A stretch of DNA of 64,000 nucleotides from a virus. The stretch covers positions 1-64,000 of IMG/VR virus record IMGVR_UViG_3300022562_001990; one strand, 5' to 3'. Each line of letters opens with the position of its first letter. Within the stretch, counting starts at the first letter, position 1. The notes below the pieces were generated by a model. That model made no database searches and was not told the DNA's origin. It saw nothing but the letters and a program-made list of their open reading frames with translations. Positions 1 to 7,456 of the stretch are shown piece after piece. A program made the position numbers and the translations under genes.

Positions 1-152
1 TTACAGATGTGTCTGCGATCTTGCCCTGGGATCCTGGACATCCATCCAGGAGCTCGCGGGTTGTACCAGTTCACTTTCTTCTTGGCGTGGTTGATGACCT
101 TCTTGGCCTTGCGGTCTGCTCGGTCGCCGAGCTGGAGTACTCGAGCGCCCAT
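1..152 (-). CDS. Partial small basic protein (runs off window start)
   Basis: The reading frame opens at an ATG at position 152 (minus strand), two bases past the TAG stop of the upstream gene, and stays open to the window edge, giving at least 50 residues beginning MGARVLQLGDRADRKAKKV. It is rich in Lys and Arg. The tight spacing suggests it is the next gene of the GrpE operon. I do not recognise a family, and the C-terminus is outside the window. Confidence 0.5.
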   Translation of the reverse strand, partial: MGARVLQLGDRADRKAKKVINHAKKKVNWYNPRAPGWMSRIPGQDRRHIC

Positions 153-154
153 CG

Positions 155-514
155 CTACGCCACCTTGTTTCCGTGCTCAGCGTCCATGATCTCGGAGAGC
201 TCGCGGAGCGCATCGGTGGGGGTGAGCTGGGGGCGACGGGAGTACTTCCAGGTCCCCTGGCCAACCTTGATGAGTGCCCGCCAGTAGCGCCGTCCGCCTT
301 CGGTGAACTGCTCGAACTGGAGGGAGAACGGCGACCCGCTATTGAGCTGGCTTTTCAGAGGAGCCTGGAGCGCGGCCATGATGGCGTTGAAGTGGATGGG
401 CTCCTGATGCTTCATGGCAGAGTAGAACTGGTGGCAGTTGCCACAGTACTTCTCTAGGACGTCGTTTGGGTTGTGGGATTCCATCCCGCACTGAGGGCAG
501 GTTGTAGAGCTCAT
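155..514 (-). CDS. Small zinc-ribbon protein, unknown role
   Basis: 119 residues. Two cysteine pairs near the N-terminus (CPQC at residues 6-9 and CGNC at about 24-27) form a typical four-Cys zinc ribbon. The rest has no recognised domain. Its start overlaps the end of the GrpE gene by 4 bases, so the two are probably translated together. Small zinc-ribbon proteins of this size are common in large phages and often bind nucleic acid or act as adaptors, but nothing here fixes the function. Confidence 0.7.
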   Translation of the reverse strand: MSSTTCPQCGMESHNPNDVLEKYCGNCHQFYSAMKHQEPIHFNAIMAALQAPLKSQLNSGSPFSLQFEQFTEGGRRYWRALIKVGQGTWKYSRRPQLTPTDALRELSEIMDAEHGNKVA

Positions 515-972
515 GCGATTTCCTCCTTGGGTTTCACCGCGACCGCGACCTTAGCAGGCCGAAGAAGCCTTCCTCTACGGGTGTAGCCGCGCTCGACCTC
601 TCCGACGACAGTGCCAGGCAGGACGTTGTGGGTGGGGACCTCGGCGATCGCCTCCATGAGCTCGTAGGTAAACGTCCTCCCCTCGGACTCGAAACCAGCC
701 ACTTCGAGCTGTGCGAGCAGCTGTGTGAACTTTCCGAAGACGAGCTGGATGCCTTCGAGGATGTCCTTCTTTCGAGCTCGAGGTTTGCCCATTGCATCGA
801 GCGCTCGGTACATGTCGTCGATGATGGGCAGGAATGCGCTGATGGCGTTGCGCTCGCCCAGGTCTCGGGCCTCCTCGACCTCTTTTGCCTTCCGCTTCCG
901 AAGGTTCTCGAGGTCGGCCATGCAGCGAAGCCATTTGTCCCGAACCTCCTCTGGTGTCAACTCATCAGACAT
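511..972 (-). CDS. grpE: GrpE-like nucleotide exchange factor
   Basis: 153 residues. GrpE promotes ADP release from the Hsp70 chaperone DnaK. The sequence follows the GrpE pattern: a coiled-coil stretch containing ADLENLRKRKAKEVEEA, then a helix with AFLPIIDDMYRALDAM (the family's LLPVLDNLERAL position), then the beta-wing region with PTHNVLPGTVVGEVERGY and RRGRLLRPAKVAVAV. It is shorter than E. coli GrpE (about 197 residues), lacking most of the N-terminal tail. The ATG at 972 was chosen because AAGGAG lies upstream and the conserved region starts soon after. The gene overlaps the polymerase X-like gene by 8 bases. No DnaK is in this window, so the partner is a host DnaK or a phage one encoded elsewhere. 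Confidence 0.88.
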   Translation of the reverse strand: MSDELTPEEVRDKWLRCMADLENLRKRKAKEVEEARDLGERNAISAFLPIIDDMYRALDAMGKPRARKKDILEGIQLVFGKFTQLLAQLEVAGFESEGRTFTYELMEAIAEVPTHNVLPGTVVGEVERGYTRRGRLLRPAKVAVAVKPKEEIA

Positions 973-1504
973 GACTGCTCTCTCCTTTGTGGGACCCTTT
1001 CCTTGGTCGGTACCCACGTAGTTTCGGCTCGACCCAGCTGCGGCCGAGCATGTTGTAGATCTCGCACTCGTCGTAGCCCGCGATGCGGTTGCCGTTCTCG
1101 TCCCAGAGCCCTTTTTCGTTGAGCTTCCAGCCACGCTGCTTGGCCATCTTCCGATAGGAGATGTTGTAGCCCCTCGGTCCTGTTGCATAGAACATCATGG
1201 CCCCGAACTCTTCCCTGGTGCAGGTCCATAGGTCGACCTTGAACTCACCGGACTGGCCCGTCGCTTTTCTGTGGCCACCGGATGACACGGGGACGCCCGC
1301 AGCCTCGAGGATTGTTGACGCCCACCAGTCTGACTGGTTTGGATCGTCTGGATTGGGAACAACGACGACGATGTCGATGTCCCCCACGTTTTCTTCTTCT
1401 CGACGGATGCTTCCGGCGATCTCTGACATGAAAGGGATCTCTGCTCGAATGCAGATTGCCCTCATGAGTGCACGCGAGTGCCTATTTGTTGTTTCCCAAG
1501 TCAT
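965..1504 (-). CDS. Minimal family X DNA polymerase-like nucleotidyltransferase
   Basis: 179 residues. The palm motif AGSIRREEENVGDIDIVVV has the family GS motif (G31, S32) and two metal ligands D42 and D44. The third ligand is D91 in KVDLWT. Then comes EEFGAMMFYATGPRGYNI and the RKMAKQRGWKLNEKGL stretch that is diagnostic of polymerase X thumb domains. It ends with a CEIYNMLGRSWVEPKLR segment resembling the family's C-terminal EEIYxxLGLxxxxPxLR. There is no 8-kDa lyase domain, fingers HhH region or PHP domain, so it is palm plus thumb only, close in size to the African swine fever virus enzyme (174 residues). A gap-filling repair role is likely from the family. An AAAAGGAGG site precedes the ATG. 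Confidence 0.87.
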   Translation of the reverse strand: MTWETTNRHSRALMRAICIRAEIPFMSEIAGSIRREEENVGDIDIVVVVPNPDDPNQSDWWASTILEAAGVPVSSGGHRKATGQSGEFKVDLWTCTREEFGAMMFYATGPRGYNISYRKMAKQRGWKLNEKGLWDENGNRIAGYDECEIYNMLGRSWVEPKLRGYRPRKGSHKGESSHV

Positions 1505-1733
1505 CTGGACCTCCTTTTAGGTTGGCGAGGAAGTTGACGAGCTCGTCGACGACCACCGCCTTGGTTTCTTTGAAGGAGACCCACAAGAACACCTGGGCCG
1601 GGAGCTCGACGATGTGCCGCTCTCGGCTCTGCTCATCGGTCCACTCCACAACCACAAGTCCAGACCAGTCATCGTTTCGGTGGATGACGACTGGTTCGCT
1701 GAATCCTGGGACAGCAAGATTGCTAGTCACCAT
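1482..1733 (-). CDS. Small acidic hypothetical protein
   Basis: 83 residues, no recognised domain. The sequence looks like a small beta-rich domain (segments such as SGLVVVEW and VFLWVSF) followed by a helix. It is the first gene of the run that includes the polymerase X-like and GrpE genes. Its ATG has an AAGGAGGG site, and 19 bases further upstream sits a GGCATAAG motif, so it probably opens this transcription unit. Confidence 0.65.
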   Translation of the reverse strand: MVTSNLAVPGFSEPVVIHRNDDWSGLVVVEWTDEQSRERHIVELPAQVFLWVSFKETKAVVVDELVNFLANLKGGPDDLGNNK

Positions 1734-1752
1734 AGGTCCCTCCTTCGCTCTT

Positions 1753-1760
1753 CTTATGCC
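1753..1760 (-). promoter_or_regulatory. Candidate phage promoter motif GGCATAAG (copy 1)
   Basis: GGCATAAG on the minus strand, followed by AAGAGCG and then the ribosome-binding site of the 83-residue gene. It sits directly after a terminator-like hairpin, where a promoter for the polymerase X-GrpE unit would be expected. It is one of six exact copies, all in gaps upstream of minus-strand genes. Confidence 0.55.
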
Positions 1761-1790
1761 GGAAAAGCAAAAGGGCCCGAGAGGACCCTT
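1761..1790 (-). terminator. Rho-independent terminator after the 149-residue gene
   Basis: On the minus strand AAGGGTCC pairs with GGGCCCTT across a TCTC loop and is followed by a T-rich tract (TTTTGCTTTT). It lies 27 bases past the stop of the upstream minus-strand gene and just before a GGCATAAG motif, separating two transcription units. Confidence 0.7.
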
Positions 1791-1816
1791 CTGGAGAGAC
1801 AGCAGGCGTATTTCTA

Positions 1817-2266
1817 TCAGGCGATGGTGTTCTCGACGATCATCTCGGCCGAGTAGATTTCGATGGTCTCGGTCGGCCCTCCTGGAACGGCTCCGAGATA
1901 GATGCGAACCTCGTAAAGCGTCTCAGCGAGCTTGAGCTCTCCGGCGCCAGAGCCGAGGACCAGCGTGGCATCCTTCTTGTCCAGGTCAGTGGTTGTGAAG
2001 GTGAGCGCCGAGCTCGCGACAACCTCGTTGTCGGTGACGTTGTAGAGCTGGACATGGTTGGTCAGGGCCACGTCTCCGTTTGCTGCAGTGACGCGAAACT
2101 TGACGACCTTTGTCGTTCCCTCGATGTCGTAGTCGGTGGGGTCGAATGCGAACCCTCCGACGGTGAGAGGGGTGTCGCTGTTGTGAGACTCGCGGCCTCC
2201 GGCCCAGACAGCGCTGATGAGCTTGTTGCCTGGTACCCCTGGAGCAATCTGAAATGCCTGCGTCAT
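1817..2266 (-). CDS. Beta-rich virion-type protein
   Basis: 149 residues, predicted mainly beta: alternating hydrophobic stretches such as TTKVVKFRVTA and LYEVRIYLGAV fit a beta-sandwich. It is the third gene of a fibre group (716, 461 and 149 residues) and ends at a terminator, so a fibre-associated or decoration role is the simplest inference. TAGGAG precedes the ATG. No family was recognised. Confidence 0.65.
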   Translation of the reverse strand: MTQAFQIAPGVPGNKLISAVWAGGRESHNSDTPLTVGGFAFDPTDYDIEGTTKVVKFRVTAANGDVALTNHVQLYNVTDNEVVASSALTFTTTDLDKKDATLVLGSGAGELKLAETLYEVRIYLGAVPGGPTETIEIYSAEMIVENTIA

Positions 2267-2275
2267 GTTGTTCTC

Positions 2276-3661
2276 CTAGACCCCATCGTCATTCAGTCTG
2301 ATGCCACCGCACAAGCCTTCAGTCATGGTCTGCGTCCAGTTCTGCGTAAGGACATTAAATGCTCCGCGGTTTGCCTCAACCAAGTCGTGAACAACAAGAT
2401 CCTTGTCCGGCTGGCCCACGGAACTACCTTCCGCAAGCCCTCGGTTGACGCAGTTCGCAGGAACGCCGGAGGGGCTCGTGTTGCTTGTGGATGTGGCGTT
2501 TGTCATCCAGGCGAGAACGCGGACACCTTCCTGGTCAAAGAAGTTGCCGCAGTCTTGTGAGCTTCCAGAGGTTGTGGACAGGATCGCAGGTCCTTCATCG
2601 GTGACAAAGATTGTCCCTGTCGGTCGGTAGACAAGGATGACAGCTCCCCGGAAATCGAGGTTGTTTGTTCCCCAGCTGATGTTGATCGTTGACGAATTGC
2701 CCGTATTCCATGTCCCTGAGTGGAAGGACAGAGTGCTTCTTGCGTTGTTGGTGACCACATTGGACTGATGGTCAGTGAAGGTCATCCCCGTCGCGGTCAC
2801 GGTGGCGAGTGGCGGCTGTGCACCGCCCTGGTGCGCCGAGGAGGCAACCACAACGATGAGGTCTCCGTCCTGATACGATCCCGGGATGCTTCCGCTGAAG
2901 CCTCCGCCGGTTGCCTGCTGAAAGGAACCCGCAGCAATGAAGCTCGGGGGTCCGCCTACTGTTGCCGGGAGCGCCGAGTAGAGCCGCAGTCGGTTCCACA
3001 TCGCATAGGTAAAGATGTTGTTGAATGAAACAAAGTAGCTGACGGTTCCAAAGGCGGTACTACTTCGATAGCTGGACCACATGACACCGCTTGCTGCGCC
3101 AGCCGTATTGTCATATTCATCATGGTCCCATCCTCCGCCGCTGACGGTGAACCCCGTAATTTCGTCTGGACTCCCTGAGTAAGATGCCGAGCCAACAATG
3201 AGCTCAACAGACCCGGCAGCAGGATCTGTCCAAGATGTGCTAACAGAGTTGACGCTTAGATCGATTGGATTTTCTTCAAGGCTCAGCGCGACGACATTGC
3301 GGAAGGCGTAGACGGTTGCTTCTCGATAGACGGTGAAGCTGCCACCCGAGAACTGCATTGTGAAGTTCGCTTCCGATGGTCCTGCGAACTTGTAGAAGGC
3401 ATGGAAGCAGTCTCCGGTATTTGAGAGTTCGCCCAGAGACGTCCACCCGGTAGTACTTGGCCCCGTGCAAGTGGTGGTTCCGGCCGACGCGCCGGACGCA
3501 CCAACGGCAATGAGAAGATCGCCCTCCTGAACGCCGCCGGGAAGCGTGACTGCGATGTTCCCAGTCGTGTTCTGCTGGAACCAGTCGGTTCTTCCAACGA
3601 ACTCAACAGGAAGAACGACTCCCTTCTTGCCAGCAAGAATGGGCGTAGGAAGAAAGAACAT
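2276..3661 (-). CDS. Tail fibre-type protein with two repeated beta domains
   Basis: 461 residues. Two copies of a similar domain are visible. The first has GGVQEGDLLIAVGASG, the second GSYQDGDLIVVVASSAHQGG, each followed by a tryptophan- and glycine-rich beta stretch. The sequence is rich in Ser, Thr, Gly and Asn with almost no Lys, as in exposed phage fibres. It lies 3 bases after the 716-residue fibre gene and is probably co-translated with it. It may be a fibre tip or receptor-binding part, but no catalytic motif was seen. Confidence 0.65.
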   Translation of the reverse strand: MFFLPTPILAGKKGVVLPVEFVGRTDWFQQNTTGNIAVTLPGGVQEGDLLIAVGASGASAGTTTCTGPSTTGWTSLGELSNTGDCFHAFYKFAGPSEANFTMQFSGGSFTVYREATVYAFRNVVALSLEENPIDLSVNSVSTSWTDPAAGSVELIVGSASYSGSPDEITGFTVSGGGWDHDEYDNTAGAASGVMWSSYRSSTAFGTVSYFVSFNNIFTYAMWNRLRLYSALPATVGGPPSFIAAGSFQQATGGGFSGSIPGSYQDGDLIVVVASSAHQGGAQPPLATVTATGMTFTDHQSNVVTNNARSTLSFHSGTWNTGNSSTINISWGTNNLDFRGAVILVYRPTGTIFVTDEGPAILSTTSGSSQDCGNFFDQEGVRVLAWMTNATSTSNTSPSGVPANCVNRGLAEGSSVGQPDKDLVVHDLVEANRGAFNVLTQNWTQTMTEGLCGGIRLNDDGV

Positions 3662-3664
3662 GGC

Positions 3665-5815
3665 CTAGGTGAAGCCTTTCAGCGCAGAGCAGAGCAAGTG
3701 GCTGGTTGATACGGCTACCATGGAGATGAGGCTCTCCTTGTTAGCGCCATCGGTAGTGAAGTCGGGGGTTCCTTCGTCTCCGAAGTCGAAGTAGGTGTCG
3801 AAGGTGAGCTGCCTGCCGCCGGTGGCGTCCTGGCGGAAGAGGAAGATGAAGCTCATCCCCGGCTGCAGGTTGGTCGGGTTAGCAAGCTGGCGCGTAGCTC
3901 CGACGCCGACGGTTGCCGTAACCGAGTACATGTTCGAGACCTCGGCGTCCCAGGCGACAGATGCGGCGTCGGTGAGTACGACGATCTGTGTCTTCTGGTT
4001 CTTCGTGAAGGTCTGGTGAACGTCGGTGGCCGCTAGCGTAGCGTCGGAGACCTTGGTCTTGACCTGGACGAACGTGGAGGCGGTATGCTGGGAGCCGCCG
4101 AGGGAGTGGGCGAGTTGAGCGTTGGTGAGGCTGATCTGCTTCTTGACATTCGCGGCTTCACTGTCCTCGATGATGAGGCGGTCTGCGCCGACGGGGGTGA
4201 GCTTGGTTGCGATGGCTGCAATCTCACCAGCTACGTTGTCATGGATAGCGGCAGCATCAGTTCCGCCTGGAAGGTTTCCGATCTGAACTCTCTTTTTGGC
4301 ATTACCTGCAGCGCTATCTTCGATGAGCAGCAAGTCGCCGCTGACGGGAACAGCCTTCTCTGTGACCACCGCGATTTCGCCTGCGACGTTGTCATGGATG
4401 GCGGTGCTGTCGGCGCCGTCGTTGACGGTTGGGTTGGGGTAGGTACCCCCGAGGTCGCCACCAGCACTTCCAGACGGGGGTCTTGAGGCTGTGTTTGTGT
4501 CGAGCGTGGCATCGGTAATCTTCGCATTCAGCGAAGCGAGGGTCGTCGAGTTGTGTGCAGCCCCAGCCAGGTCATGGGCATTCGGGTTTCGAGTGCCAGA
4601 GACGTCGTCGAGAGTCGCATCGCTGATCTTGGCGTTGAGCTGGGCCAGCGTCGATGCGCTGTGGGCAGCTCCACCAATGGCGTGAGCATTTGGGTCTCGA
4701 GTGCCGGAGACATCGTCGAGAGTCGCATCGCTGATCTTGGTGTTGAGCAGAGCCAGGGTTGTCTGGTTGTGCTCGGCAGACCCAAGTCCGTGGGCAAGCG
4801 GAGTTCGTGCGTCGCTGTTTCGTGGGTCGGAGTCGGTGACATATGGGTTCCCCGAGCTCGGCGTGCCGAAGGATCCCGCAAGAGCATCGTTCTCGGTTTG
4901 GCTTGGGACTCGGGTGTCGTTGGTGCCAACGGCAAGCGGCTCCGTTGGGACGGCAGGAGCCACCGTGAGCTTCAGGACACCCTTCTGGACATTCGATGCG
5001 TCTGGGATTGATATGGGCGTAGCGCTGATGGAGTTGGCCAAATAGAGCGCAATCGCAATTCCGGCCGGGGTTCCACCTGCATTGGTGTGGCCGGTCGCGG
5101 TAATGGTCACCTCGACGATGTCACCGTTTGACAGCGCATGGACTCCAGCGCTGACAAGGCTGTTGTTCCATTGCGTACCCGCGGAAAGGTTGAAGCTGAG
5201 CTTTGTTACCCCGTTGATCTTGGCCTGGATGAGAACGCTTCCGGATGTAATCGAAGTATCGATCTCAGCGATGAGGCCAAGCAGGGATCCGGCATAGGCG
5301 ATGCGGCCGAGCCGAAGAGTCTTGCTGTAGGCTCCTTGCGGAACTACTACACCGGCGGTTCGCTCAGTGACCGAGCCCTGGGCGCCGAGCCGGAAGTCGA
5401 CATCTCGCATCCACTCAGTCTGAGACTCATGCCAACCCTTTGTGTTGCCGAGAGCATCGTACTGGTCTTCTTCTCGGAAGGATGGGACACGGAGACCCGT
5501 TGTTGGTAGAGGCTTGGAGAGGATCTCGACCGACGACTCAAGGCCGTTGACAGTGCACTTGATCCGGTAGGAGCCGGACAGTGTGTCGTCGGCATCGACG
5601 TTGAACCAGGGGTTCGGGGTTGTGGCGTCATTGATGGTTGGCTCTGAAACGCCAAGCGGGTAGTCGTCCCACTCCCAAAAATAGGTTGCCCCTGAGTTGG
5701 CGGGCTCTGCATCGGACAGATCAACACGCTCGCCGGCGACCAGGTTGTTGCGGCCCTGTCCAGGGGTGCCGGCACCTGAGACGACACCGATGCTTTGAAT
5801 GATGGGAAGTGCCAC
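3665..5815 (-). CDS. Tail fibre protein with tandem 36-residue repeats
   Basis: 716 residues, GTG start with an AGGAGG site. The N-terminal part has beta-sandwich character. Residues of roughly 110-250 include a WMRDVDFRLGAQG segment and a jelly-roll-like stretch. The middle holds three tandem 36-residue units of the form AHxLxGAAHxxxTLAxLNxK followed by ISDATLDDVSGTRxPN, and then two looser copies of an AIHDNVAGEI unit. The C-terminus is a small beta domain. Such H-rich and LN-rich repeats are typical of trimeric phage fibres. It heads a minus-strand fibre group, apart from the main tail operon. Confidence 0.78.
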   Translation of the reverse strand: MALPIIQSIGVVSGAGTPGQGRNNLVAGERVDLSDAEPANSGATYFWEWDDYPLGVSEPTINDATTPNPWFNVDADDTLSGSYRIKCTVNGLESSVEILSKPLPTTGLRVPSFREEDQYDALGNTKGWHESQTEWMRDVDFRLGAQGSVTERTAGVVVPQGAYSKTLRLGRIAYAGSLLGLIAEIDTSITSGSVLIQAKINGVTKLSFNLSAGTQWNNSLVSAGVHALSNGDIVEVTITATGHTNAGGTPAGIAIALYLANSISATPISIPDASNVQKGVLKLTVAPAVPTEPLAVGTNDTRVPSQTENDALAGSFGTPSSGNPYVTDSDPRNSDARTPLAHGLGSAEHNQTTLALLNTKISDATLDDVSGTRDPNAHAIGGAAHSASTLAQLNAKISDATLDDVSGTRNPNAHDLAGAAHNSTTLASLNAKITDATLDTNTASRPPSGSAGGDLGGTYPNPTVNDGADSTAIHDNVAGEIAVVTEKAVPVSGDLLLIEDSAAGNAKKRVQIGNLPGGTDAAAIHDNVAGEIAAIATKLTPVGADRLIIEDSEAANVKKQISLTNAQLAHSLGGSQHTASTFVQVKTKVSDATLAATDVHQTFTKNQKTQIVVLTDAASVAWDAEVSNMYSVTATVGVGATRQLANPTNLQPGMSFIFLFRQDATGGRQLTFDTYFDFGDEGTPDFTTDGANKESLISMVAVSTSHLLCSALKGFT
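4472..4795 (-). repeat. Three tandem 108-bp coding repeats in the fibre gene
   Basis: Units start at 4795, 4687 and 4579 on the minus strand, an exact 108-bp period that encodes 36 residues. The first two are the most alike at DNA and protein level (both carry KISDATLDDVSGTR); the third diverges after ITDATLD. They are likely to be repeated fibre-shaft modules and could recombine to change fibre length. Confidence 0.75.
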
Positions 5816-5891
5816 TATCTATCCTCCTGCGATTTCAGGACCATTGTACATCGTAGGGAAATATTGCGGAGGCCTGAGGTATCATGAGCTT

Positions 5892-6326
5892 ATGCGACCA
5901 GATGCTATCAGGGATGCTGGTCTTCGCGAACTAGGAGTTCACAGGAGACTGCGGGAAGTTGCCTTTTCTGGCAATGGGCACCCCCGACCCTATGGCGAAC
6001 GCCAGCGTCTCCTCGAGGAGTACAAGGTAGAGCTCAAGAAGACCAAGAAGAGTCTTGCAAGGAATCTCCATCCTGATGTGAACGGTGACCTCCCGGAGGA
6101 AGAGAGGAAGGCAAAGTCCGATGAATTCACGCGGGCAGTTCGGGCCATCGACTTCGTCCTCGAGCTCGAGGTCAAACCCCCTCCGCCCCCTCAGCCGATG
6201 ATGCGGCAAGGATTCGTGATCATCATCGGCGGAAACCCATGGGGAGGAATCTCGTTCGGCGGGGGAGGGACTAGCACCCAGACGACCTCGACGACCGCTG
6301 GGTTCTGGTCGGACATCGTCAGGTAG
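5892..6326 (+). CDS. J-domain (DnaJ-like) co-chaperone
   Basis: 144 residues from an ATG at 5892; an in-frame upstream start at 5799 would lie inside the divergent fibre gene. The signature is KSLARNLHPDVNGD with the invariant HPD at residues 60-62. A positively charged helix precedes it (helix II) and an EEERKAKSDEF helix follows (helix III), as in J domains, which stimulate Hsp70 ATPase. The J domain is not at the extreme N-terminus. The C-terminal part is a proline run, then a Gly-rich tail (GGNPWGGISFGGGG) that recalls the G/F linker of DnaJ. No zinc-finger or substrate domain is present. With the GrpE gene, this gives the phage two Hsp70 partners. Confidence 0.78.
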   Translation: MRPDAIRDAGLRELGVHRRLREVAFSGNGHPRPYGERQRLLEEYKVELKKTKKSLARNLHPDVNGDLPEEERKAKSDEFTRAVRAIDFVLELEVKPPPPPQPMMRQGFVIIIGGNPWGGISFGGGGTSTQTTSTTAGFWSDIVR

Positions 6327-6401
6327 CTAAAAAAACAACAGAGACGCTACGGGCCGGCGGGATTGCTGCGAAGCAACGCCCGCGGGCTGTAGGATGTAGG
6401 T

Positions 6402-6572
6402 GTGTTTTGGTTGGTCTGCTTTCTGAGCCGCCATCGCTGGCGGATCATCGCCCTCTCTGAGAGGAACGACAGACTGCAGGATGTTCATCCGCTTGCAGGC
6501 TGCCTGGCTCGGTGCGACCGATGCGGGCTGTGGTGGGATGACCTCCCCAGGGGGCCTCTACCCAAAAAGTGA
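6402..6572 (+). CDS. Small protein with hydrophobic N-terminus and CxxC knuckle
   Basis: 56 residues from a GTG at 6402, with a weak TAGGAT site upstream. The start reads VFWLVCFLSRHRW and the end CLARCDRCGLWWDDLP. A Cys followed by HxW and a later CxxCG is a pattern I associate with very small phage zinc proteins. It overlaps the 3' end of the convergent methyltransferase gene by 15 bases. The call rests on composition and spacing alone. Confidence 0.4.
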   Translation: MFWLVCFLSRHRWRIIALSERNDRLQDVHPLAGCLARCDRCGLWWDDLPRGPLPKK

Positions 6573-7175
6573 CTGCTGACCCATCCTGGGGAAGTCGAGC
6601 ATGGCAATGCGCCCTTCTCTGCGCCCCTGGGCGCTGCCCTCGGGCCAGTGGAACCAACAGTACTCGCAGCTGTCCGTCTTGCCGTCGGGTCGAAACGATG
6701 GCCTCCAGGGAAGTTGGAAGCTGTCTGGGCAGTGTCGCTGTAGCCAGGGAGATCTCTCCTTGGTTCCAAACCAACCCTGGCGCTGAACGCACAGGACGAT
6801 CCTGGCTCGCTCGAGCGCCGCCAGGACGAACTGGAAGGTGAGGCTGAACGGCGGATTCATGATGAGGACATCGGCGACCGGGTAGGGCCAGCTCCGATGA
6901 ACGAAGTCGCCGTAGGGGGCGATGATGTCGCGCCCCGGCCGGCAGAGCTGAGATAGCTGAGGGTCGAACTCACCATTGAGCTCGCACATGATCCAGTTGA
7001 TATCTCCGCGAAACTCGTTGACCGTGGAGACAATCCGCCCGGTCCCGGCGCATGGCTCAATCCAGGTTCCCCCTGGGATTTCGATGAGATCGGTCTCCAG
7101 CATCGAGATGATGGCATCTCGCGGCGTCGGGTAGAACTCATTCTCCTCGACATCCTTACGACCCTTCGAGCTCAT
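6558..7175 (-). CDS. DNA N6-adenine methyltransferase
   Basis: 205 residues. It has an FYPTPRDAI N-terminal motif (residues 14-22), the SAM-binding motif I EPCAGTG (40-46) and the catalytic motif IV NPPF (107-110), the DPPY-type signature of N6-adenine methyltransferases. It should transfer a methyl group from S-adenosylmethionine to adenine in DNA. No target-recognition domain is obvious. Phages often use such orphan enzymes to evade restriction or mark their DNA. The ATG overlaps the stop of the preceding gene (ATGA), so translation is probably coupled. Confidence 0.85.
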   Translation of the reverse strand: MSSKGRKDVEENEFYPTPRDAIISMLETDLIEIPGGTWIEPCAGTGRIVSTVNEFRGDINWIMCELNGEFDPQLSQLCRPGRDIIAPYGDFVHRSWPYPVADVLIMNPPFSLTFQFVLAALERARIVLCVQRQGWFGTKERSPWLQRHCPDSFQLPWRPSFRPDGKTDSCEYCWFHWPEGSAQGRREGRIAMLDFPRMGQQSLFG

Positions 7176-7426
7176 GCTCCCTCTGGCTGGATGGTTTCGA
7201 CCATCCCCCTCGAAGAGAACTTCACGAGAGAGAGGGTTTTGCCAGACTCGTTGGCGAGCGCTTTGGCGAGCTCGAGGATCCTGGGTAGGCGGCGCCGGCT
7301 TCCAAGAAGCGGTTCCATTCCTCCGGTGGCCTCATCGAAGCCGATGGCAATTCCCTCTGCGCCATTGCTGTCGTGGCCGACGACGACATAAAGTTCTTCG
7401 ATCTCGGCCTGTTCTGCTTTTCCCAT
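7172..7426 (-). CDS. Small hypothetical protein
   Basis: 84 residues from the ATG at 7426, which has a CAGGAATG site. A longer frame exists upstream but runs into the divergent gene at 7457. The segment ELYVVVGHDSNGAEGIAIGF suggests a small alpha/beta fold. It overlaps the methyltransferase start by 4 bases. No family recognised. Confidence 0.55.
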   Translation of the reverse strand: MGKAEQAEIEELYVVVGHDSNGAEGIAIGFDEATGGMEPLLGSRRRLPRILELAKALANESGKTLSLVKFSSRGMVETIQPEGA

Positions 7427-7456
7427 GGTTACATTCCTGTGTGTTATCCTGCCTGC

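Noticed and set aside
1-264. Minus-strand frame of 87 residues ending at position 1
   Set aside because: It is out of frame with the zinc-ribbon gene it overlaps and is Arg/Ser/Pro-rich. The frame from 152 downward fits the operon spacing better.
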